Below are positions 33,915 through 38,706 of a stretch of DNA of 38,706 nucleotides, in pieces. Within the stretch, counting starts at the first letter, position 1. The number at the start of each line of letters is the position of its first letter. The notes under the pieces are model-generated. The model was not told where the DNA came from and did no database searches. It saw only the letters and a program-made list of their open reading frames with translations. Both the position numbers and the translations under genes were made by a program. The DNA is from Bacteroidia bacterium (lineage in GTDB: Bacteria; Bacteroidota; Bacteroidia; UKL13-3): the NCBI GenBank assembly GCA_014376805.1, contig JACMQU010000042.1:1-38706 (forward strand). Reading direction: 5' to 3'.

Positions 33915-34928
33915 TTGACTACAAATTTGCAACAAGATATCATTATTCTCGCTGTAGAATCATCTTGCGATGATACTGCTGCAGCCGTTCTGTATAATGG
34001 CAAAATCCTTGCCAATGAGGTTGCATCGCAGCAGATTCATGAATTATATGGAGGTATAGTTCCTGAATTGGCCAGCAGGGCGCATCAGCAAAATATATTA
34101 CCGGTGGTAATTATGGCCCTTCAGAAAGCAGGTGTAGATAAAAAAGAGTTATCAGCAATTGCCTTTACAAAAGGTCCCGGATTGATAGGTTCATTAATGG
34201 TTGGATGCAGTTTTGCCAAATCTATGGCTCAGGCATTAAACGTCCCGCTTATTGGTGTAAATCATATGCAGGCGCATGTGATGGCACATTTTATTGATCC
34301 GCCATTTCCGGCATTTCCGTTTTTATGTTTAACAGTGAGTGGCGGGCACACACAAATTGTAAAGATGAGTGATTATTTTAAAGGTGAAATTATAGGAAAA
34401 ACCATTGATGATGCAGCCGGAGAAGCCTTTGATAAAGCCGCCAAAATGCTGGGCCTGCCCTATCCCGGCGGACCATTGATAGATAAGTACGCCCAATCTG
34501 GTAACCCAAAAGCTTTCCTTTTTCCAGTTCCTCAAATTCCTGATTTAGATTTTAGTTTTAGCGGACTTAAAACATCTTTCTTATATTTTATACAAAAACA
34601 AGTTGGTCTGAATCCAAACTTTATTAATGAAAACCTGGCCGATCTTTGCGCAAGTATTCAATTTACTATTATTAAACACCTGATAAAAAAGATAGTTCTG
34701 GCGGCCCAAAAAACAGGCATTAAGCATATTGCCTTAGCAGGAGGCGTATCTGCCAACAGTGCACTTCGCAAAGCCATACAAGAGGAAGGAATAAAGAATG
34801 GTTGGCAAACATATATTCCTGCATTTGAATACTGCACCGATAACGCCGCTATGATTGCCATAACGGCTTTCTATAAATATCAGAACTTTGATTTTGAAGA
34901 AATGAATACAGCTCCGTTTGCAAGGTAA
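33915..34928 (+). CDS. tsaD: tRNA N6-threonylcarbamoyladenosine transferase TsaD
   Basis: A 337-residue enzyme of the universal Kae1/TsaD family that transfers the threonylcarbamoyl group to A37 of ANN-decoding tRNAs. Visible motifs are ILAVESSCDDTAAAV, the metal-binding HMQAH (NHMQAHVMAH), SGGHTQIV, DDAAGEAFDKAAKMLGLPYPGG, FSFSGLKT, LAGGVSANSALR and the last metal ligand in CTDNAAMI. The length is normal. The TTG start is chosen because the family begins only a few residues before the ILAVESSCDDT strand and no in-frame ATG exists upstream. Confidence 0.97.
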   Translation: MTTNLQQDIIILAVESSCDDTAAAVLYNGKILANEVASQQIHELYGGIVPELASRAHQQNILPVVIMALQKAGVDKKELSAIAFTKGPGLIGSLMVGCSFAKSMAQALNVPLIGVNHMQAHVMAHFIDPPFPAFPFLCLTVSGGHTQIVKMSDYFKGEIIGKTIDDAAGEAFDKAAKMLGLPYPGGPLIDKYAQSGNPKAFLFPVPQIPDLDFSFSGLKTSFLYFIQKQVGLNPNFINENLADLCASIQFTIIKHLIKKIVLAAQKTGIKHIALAGGVSANSALRKAIQEEGIKNGWQTYIPAFEYCTDNAAMIAITAFYKYQNFDFEEMNTAPFAR

Positions 34929-34973
34929 TTTTTATCACCTGTTTCTTATTATTATTATAAATTGCATCACTTT

Positions 34974-35614
34974 ATGAAAATAACAATAACCCTTTTATTA
35001 ACTATGTTGTGTTTAACTTTGGTTGCACAGATAAAAAAAGGAGATGTTTTTGTAACAGTAAAATTACAGGGCAAAGGCTCTTTTTCTCAATCAAATTACA
35101 ATAATAATAACACCTATTTAACTCCGGGTTTAAAAATTGCCGCAGGTGTTTTTATCAATGCACACCATGCTATGGGTTTAGGATTAACAGGGAGTTATAA
35201 CGGCACAGAAACCTATCCTATAATAACAATTATTCTATTGGTTTTGGGTTCAGCCATTGGTATGTATATTCCATTACCAACCTTTGAGGACTTTCCTGGT
35301 ATAATGAAGCAAATTACAGAAAAGGTGAATATAACTCAACCAGATCTTCACAAAATTACAATGCCACAATACAGCAATATACATTAAATTCATCACCCGG
35401 CATATATGCTTTACTTTTTAAACGCTTTGCAATCACAATGTCGTTTAATCTTTTAAAATTAACCTATACAAAAAATTCAGCAACAAAAGTATTTCAGATC
35501 CTTATATCCTTCGTTCTTCAGAGAACCTTGAAATAACAGGCTTAGTGCCGGGTGCAATAAGTTTAGCTTATTTTCAGATCAGTTTAGCTTATTTCATAAA
35601 AAAAACTAAGCAGA
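34974..35614 (+). pseudogene. Frameshifted outer-membrane beta-barrel gene, copy 1
   Basis: Starts with a good signal peptide (MKITITLLLTMLCLTLVAQ) and beta-strand-like sequence to ...GLTGSYNGTETY near 35217. The barrel sequence then continues in another frame (SYNNNYSIGFGFSHWYVYS), crosses an in-frame TGA, and goes on through YNSTRSSQNYNATIQQYTL, SSPGIYALLFKRFAITMSF and LLKLTYTKNSA. It shifts frame again to SDPYILRSSENLEITGLV and ends in the duplicated strand ISLAYFQ-ISLAYFIKK. At least two frameshifts and one stop make it non-functional. The 141-codon frame left at its 5' end is not a real complete protein. Confidence 0.75.
35560..35594 (+). repeat. 21-bp tandem duplication inside the beta-barrel pseudogene
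   Basis: AGTTTAGCTTATTT occurs at 35560-35573 and 35581-35594, a period of 21 bases. In the reading frame of the decayed barrel this duplicates the seven-residue terminal strand ISLAYF(Q), consistent with slippage after selection was lost. Confidence 0.6.
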
Positions 35615-35617
35615 AAA

Positions 35618-36351
35618 ATGAATACCTGCAAAGCGTTAAAAATTGTTTTTATAATTACCTGTTTCATACTTTCATTTAAGGTACATGCCCAGTTTATAGC
35701 AGGGAAAAAATTGCTCGGATTAAATTGTAGTTTAAATAACAATATGAATAAAGGCAGGGATCCTTTTTCCAATTCAGATAAACATTATGCCATTCAATAT
35801 AGCTCCACCAACAATTATATTAATATTTCTACAAGTTTAGAAAAACTAAAAACCGACCATAATATAAGTGGAAAATCAGTTGGTTCATTTAATTTTCAGA
35901 AAACCACCAAAATTTATACATTGATTCCTTATACCGCAATCGAAGGGGCAACACCTACAATTTTCAAACACTAACTGTTTATTATGCTTTTAACTATTCC
36001 CGTATATTTGAGGTTAAGAATAAATGGGGGGCATTAATAAATGAAAACAATAAAATAAATTGTTCATTTAATACTACTCATATAATGGAGGATAGTGCTG
36101 ATGTAATATTTGGTAATGATTTGTAGCGTTCTTACCTGGCAGGTGTTAGCGTAAACTTAGATGCCGGTTTATATTATTGGATTCATCCGCGCATTGTTTT
36201 AACCACTTCAATAAATCTTATAAGTATTACTTATGCTGTTGGTATTTCAGACAGCGGCCTGCCGGGACAATTACTTACTTTTGAGTCTGCATTTTCTAAC
36301 AGATATAACCCGGCTTCATCGCTTGTAAGTTTCAGGTTTTTGCTAAAGTAA
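35618..36351 (+). pseudogene. Frameshifted outer-membrane beta-barrel gene, copy 2
   Basis: An intact signal peptide (ALKIVFIITCFILSFKVHAQ) is followed by LLGLNCSLNNNMNKG and further strand-like sequence to about 35940. There the barrel continues in another frame as RRGNTYNFQTLTVYYAFNYS. A TAG interrupts it at about 36124, after which coding character resumes (SYLAGVSVNLDAGLYYWI, SLVSFRFLLK) to TAA 36349-36351. The layout parallels the pseudogene just upstream, so the two are probably decayed tandem paralogs. Clustered assembly errors are an alternative, but neighbouring genes are intact. Confidence 0.75.
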
Positions 36352-36414
36352 TTTTTGTGTACCTTATAAATTACAATCAGGTTAATATTTAAAATAACTA
36401 AACGAATAGCGTTA

Positions 36415-36475
36415 CTTAAAAACCTGCAAATACAACCTCCAGGTCTATCTCAAAACGTGGCAATATTATCAAGCC
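36415..36475 (-). pseudogene. Relic 3' end of a second Uma2-family gene
   Basis: On the minus strand these bases read IILPRFEIDLEVVFAGF then a stop. This aligns without gaps to the last residues of the intact Uma2 gene next door (ILPGFELNLDEVFEGL, stop). It appears to be what is left of a tandem paralog. Nothing Uma2-like is recognisable between the two. Confidence 0.6.
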
Positions 36476-36525
36476 ATAAAATTTAAAATGGATAGTTTGG
36501 TTATAGTTAGTGTAATAAATTAGTA

Positions 36526-37113
36526 TTATAACCCTTCAAATACTTCATCCAAATTGAGTTCAAAACCGGGCAATATTTTGGTTCTTATCATATCACCTGA
36601 TGTATAAATTTTACCGGGTACATACTTACCATTAACCAATGTATTTATCATCAATGTTTGTTCATCGGGCCAAATAATCCAATACTCCAAAACTCCCGAC
36701 TCTTCATAAACATCAAACTTGTTTTTGAGTTCTTTTTTATTATTGCCTTTGGATAATATTTCAATCACAAGATCGGGTGCGCCAATGCATCCTGCATCAT
36801 CTAATTTTAACTCATCGCATATTACACAAATGTCGGGTTGAACAACAGTGTTTATCTCCTCATTTTTTCTTGATTTAACCGGAAGTCGCACGTCAAAGGG
36901 GGCTGAAAATGCCTGGCACTTTTTATTTTTCAGGTACGCATACAACTCACCACTAATTCTAAAAGCTATTTTTTGATGAATACTTTTAGGTGCATTCATT
37001 TTAAAGAGCCTGCCTTTAATGAGTTCTATCCGTTCTTCAATTGTCCACTTTAAATAATCGGCATAAGTAAAACTGCCATCAAGTTCTATAAGGGGTTCAT
37101 TTGCTTCCATCAT
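36526..37113 (-). CDS. Uma2 family (DUF820) putative PD-(D/E)xK endonuclease
   Basis: A 195-residue protein. N-terminal FTYADYLKWTIEERIELIKGRLF is the standard Uma2 opening, followed by SIHQKIAFRISGELYAYLKN and the nuclease-fold core: FDVRLP, VVQPDICVIC (first acidic residue), APDLVIEILSKGN (Asp and Glu of the PD-ExK-like motif), the NKFDVYEESGVLEYWII stretch, and the C-terminal LPGFELNLDEVF. Uma2 proteins are abundant, often multicopy, in cyanobacteria and Bacteroidota; the biological role is not established. A relic tail of a second copy lies just downstream. Confidence 0.9.
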   Translation of the reverse strand: MMEANEPLIELDGSFTYADYLKWTIEERIELIKGRLFKMNAPKSIHQKIAFRISGELYAYLKNKKCQAFSAPFDVRLPVKSRKNEEINTVVQPDICVICDELKLDDAGCIGAPDLVIEILSKGNNKKELKNKFDVYEESGVLEYWIIWPDEQTLMINTLVNGKYVPGKIYTSGDMIRTKILPGFELNLDEVFEGL

Positions 37114-37278
37114 ACGAAAATAACTAATTTATACGAATCGGATAAATTTAGAAATTCATCGAGGATTTTTTGGTATATGAATTTATTTAACAGCAGATTT
37201 TAATAGCTTAGGAATAATGGATATTGCTTTTGGTATAAGTCATATTGGCTTATTGTTTTGAACCAAAATAACAAAAAA

Positions 37279-37308
37279 CTGGAAATGTGAATTGAAATCT
37301 TATTTTCG
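37279..37308 (+). promoter_or_regulatory. Possible promoter of sucC
   Basis: CTG at 37279-37281, a 19-base spacer and TATTTTCG at 37301-37308 match the Bacteroidota promoter with one mismatch in each element. The ATG follows about 20 bases after the -7 element. The rest of the 37114-37328 spacer shows nothing else. Confidence 0.35.
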
Positions 37309-37328
37309 CAACAAAATTTTTATACTTA

Positions 37329-38549
37329 ATGAATATTCACGAATACCAGGCTAAACAAATTTTAAAATCATTTGGTGTTGCCGTGCAGGAAGGCATTGTT
37401 GCCGAAACAGCAGACGAAGCTTATAATGCAGCACTAAAATTAAAAGAACAATACGGAAGTGATTTTGTTGTAATAAAAGCGCAAATACATGCCGGTGGTC
37501 GTGGTAAAGGAACCATTGAAGGTAAGGATCAACGCGGTGTGGCGGTTGCAAAAAATGCTGATAAAGCCAAAGAAATAGCCGGTAATATGTTAGGTGGTAC
37601 TTTGGTTACCATACAAACCGGACCAAAAGGCAAACCTGTTAATAAAGTTTTGGTGGCACAGGATGTATATTATCCTGGTCCGGGCGAAACAAAAGAATAT
37701 TATATGAGTGTAATGCTTGATCGTGGACAGGGCCGTAACATTATTGTTTATTCAACTGAAGGAGGAATGGATATTGAACATGTAGCTGAACATACACCAC
37801 AACTTATTCATAAAGAAACAATTGATCCTGTTGTGGGTTTGCAGCCGTTTCAGGCGCGCAAAATTGCATTCGGATTAGGTTGTGAAGGCGAGTCATTTAA
37901 ACAAATGGTAAAGTTTGTAACCGCTTTATATAAGGCTTACGAAAATTCTGATGCAGCCATGTTTGAGATTAACCCGGTATTGCGCACCAGCGATAATAAA
38001 ATTATTGCCGTAGATGGTAAGGTAAACATTGATGACAATGCCTTATACCGCCACCCCGATTATGAAGCCATGCGCGATGTACATGAAGAAGACCCAACAG
38101 AAGTGGAAGCCAAAGAGCATAACCTCAACTATGTTAAATTAGATGGCAATGTGGGTTGCATGGTTAATGGCGCAGGCCTTGCTATGGCTACAATGGACAT
38201 TATAAAGCTATGTGGTGGCGAACCTGCAAACTTTTTAGATGTAGGTGGATCGGCCAATGCAAAAACAGTGGAAGCAGGCTTTAGAATTATTTTAAAAGAC
38301 CCGAATGTTAAAGCAATCCTCATTAATATTTTCGGTGGTATTGTGCGTTGCGACCGTGTTGCACAAGGTGTGGTAGATGCTTATAAATCTATTGGCAATA
38401 TTCCTGTTCCAATTATAGTTCGTTTACAAGGTACCAATGCAGTAGAAGGCAAGAAACTGATTGATGAATCGGGCTTAAAAGTTTATTCAGCTATTGTGCT
38501 TAAGGAAGCTGCCGATTTGGTTCAACAGGCTGTGGAAGGGAAGTTGTAG
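37329..38549 (+). CDS. sucC: Succinyl-CoA synthetase (ADP-forming) subunit beta
   Basis: A 406-residue TCA-cycle enzyme subunit that, with SucD, converts succinyl-CoA to succinate with formation of ATP or GTP. Motifs: MNIHEYQAKQILKSFGV at the N terminus; ATP-grasp region KAQIHAGGRGKG; YYMSVMLDRG; MFEINPVL; NVGCMVNGAGLAMATMD; SANAKTVEAGF; NIFGGIVRCDRVAQG (grasping loop near the phosphohistidine); IVRLQGTNAVEGKKL. Length and motif order are normal for the family. sucD is not immediately downstream: a repeat array starts three bases after the stop. Confidence 0.97.
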   Translation: MNIHEYQAKQILKSFGVAVQEGIVAETADEAYNAALKLKEQYGSDFVVIKAQIHAGGRGKGTIEGKDQRGVAVAKNADKAKEIAGNMLGGTLVTIQTGPKGKPVNKVLVAQDVYYPGPGETKEYYMSVMLDRGQGRNIIVYSTEGGMDIEHVAEHTPQLIHKETIDPVVGLQPFQARKIAFGLGCEGESFKQMVKFVTALYKAYENSDAAMFEINPVLRTSDNKIIAVDGKVNIDDNALYRHPDYEAMRDVHEEDPTEVEAKEHNLNYVKLDGNVGCMVNGAGLAMATMDIIKLCGGEPANFLDVGGSANAKTVEAGFRIILKDPNVKAILINIFGGIVRCDRVAQGVVDAYKSIGNIPVPIIVRLQGTNAVEGKKLIDESGLKVYSAIVLKEAADLVQQAVEGKL

Positions 38550-38552
38550 GAG

Positions 38553-38706
38553 GAGTTGGGAGTTGGGAGTTGGGCGCTGAGCGCTGAGAGTTGGGCGCTG
38601 AGAGTTGGGCGCTGAGAGCTGAGCGCTGGGAGTTGGGAGTTGAGAGTTGAGCGCTGAGAGTTGAGCGCTGAGAGCTGAGCGCTGGGAGTTGGGAGTTGAG
38701 CGCTGG
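38553..38706. repeat. Tandem heptamer array (22 units), continues past the window
   Basis: From 38553 to the last base the sequence is exactly 22 consecutive 7-mers without a single insertion or deletion. Every unit fits G-[A/C]-G-[T/C]-T-G-[A/G]. Only five variants occur: GAGTTGG, GAGTTGA, GAGCTGA, GCGCTGA and GCGCTGG. Units 6-13 (38588-38643) and 14-21 (38644-38699) form a 56-bp higher-order repeat differing at only two bases. The array begins three bases after the sucC stop. Confidence 0.95.

Noticed and set aside
34962-35387. Intact 141-residue protein
   Set aside because: Its second half is out of frame with the beta-barrel sequence, which continues in another frame, so the C terminus is a frameshift product.
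35618-35974. Intact 118-residue protein
   Set aside because: Barrel-like sequence continues in a different frame for a further 400 bases with an internal TAG; this is a pseudogene fragment.
38553-38706. CRISPR array
   Set aside because: The units are contiguous 7-mers with no spacers of unique sequence and no cas genes nearby.

Overview
This window is chromosomal DNA from an AT-rich member of the Bacteroidota. The evidence is: two secreted proteins and one gene relic with type IX secretion (T9SS) C-terminal sorting tails; a REC-Crp regulator and a propeller/Y_Y_Y sensor kinase of types common in this phylum; a tamB/tsaD pair; promoters of the form TTTG-N19-TAnnTTTG; weak or absent Shine-Dalgarno sequences; and several probable TTG starts. 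A Sphingobacteriia/Chitinophagia-like organism is a reasonable guess, but the window alone does not settle it. I recognised no rRNA, tRNA, CRISPR array or intact insertion sequence.

1-10035, nitrogen-oxide respiration. The window opens on the last codons of a probable hemerythrin/RIC-type gene. A PAS histidine kinase follows, overlapping a response regulator whose output is a Crp/Fnr-like module. A convergent fasciclin-domain lipoprotein separates these from a clade II (Sec-type) nitrous-oxide reductase operon: cytochrome c lipoprotein, nosZ, a membrane-protein/NosL fusion, nosD, nosF and nosY. The last four genes overlap each other and are followed by a hairpin. The cytochrome probably feeds electrons to NosZ, and NosL/D/F/Y support copper-centre assembly. 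Control of nos by the adjacent kinase/REC-Crp pair is inferred from position only.

10036-22100, accessory region. It holds a decayed minus-strand gene area, a 604-residue Cys-rich protein of unknown function, a candidate minus-strand small RNA of about 77 nt (12585-12661), and a large propeller sensor kinase with its NarL-type regulator. A relic of a T9SS-secreted gene precedes a four-gene unit encoding two T9SS cargo proteins, a PQQ-like propeller protein and an envelope protein.

22101-33882. A PaaN-like aldehyde dehydrogenase with a clear promoter and a shared terminator faces a minus-strand run. In transcription order that run is tamB, a membrane HExxH metalloprotease, a 2-oxoglutarate/Fe(II)-type oxygenase, a DUF2079 membrane protein and a PlsC-GNAT acyltransferase fusion.

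33883-38706. tsaD is divergent from tamB and has its own promoter. Downstream lie two decayed outer-membrane beta-barrel genes, a relic tail of a Uma2 gene beside an intact Uma2 gene, sucC, and an uninterrupted array of 22 heptamers that runs off the window edge.

The best candidates for something undescribed are the structured small RNA, the heptamer array with its 56-bp higher-order unit, the NosL fusion with an internal lipobox, the Cys-rich 604-residue protein and the tamB-linked metalloprotease.
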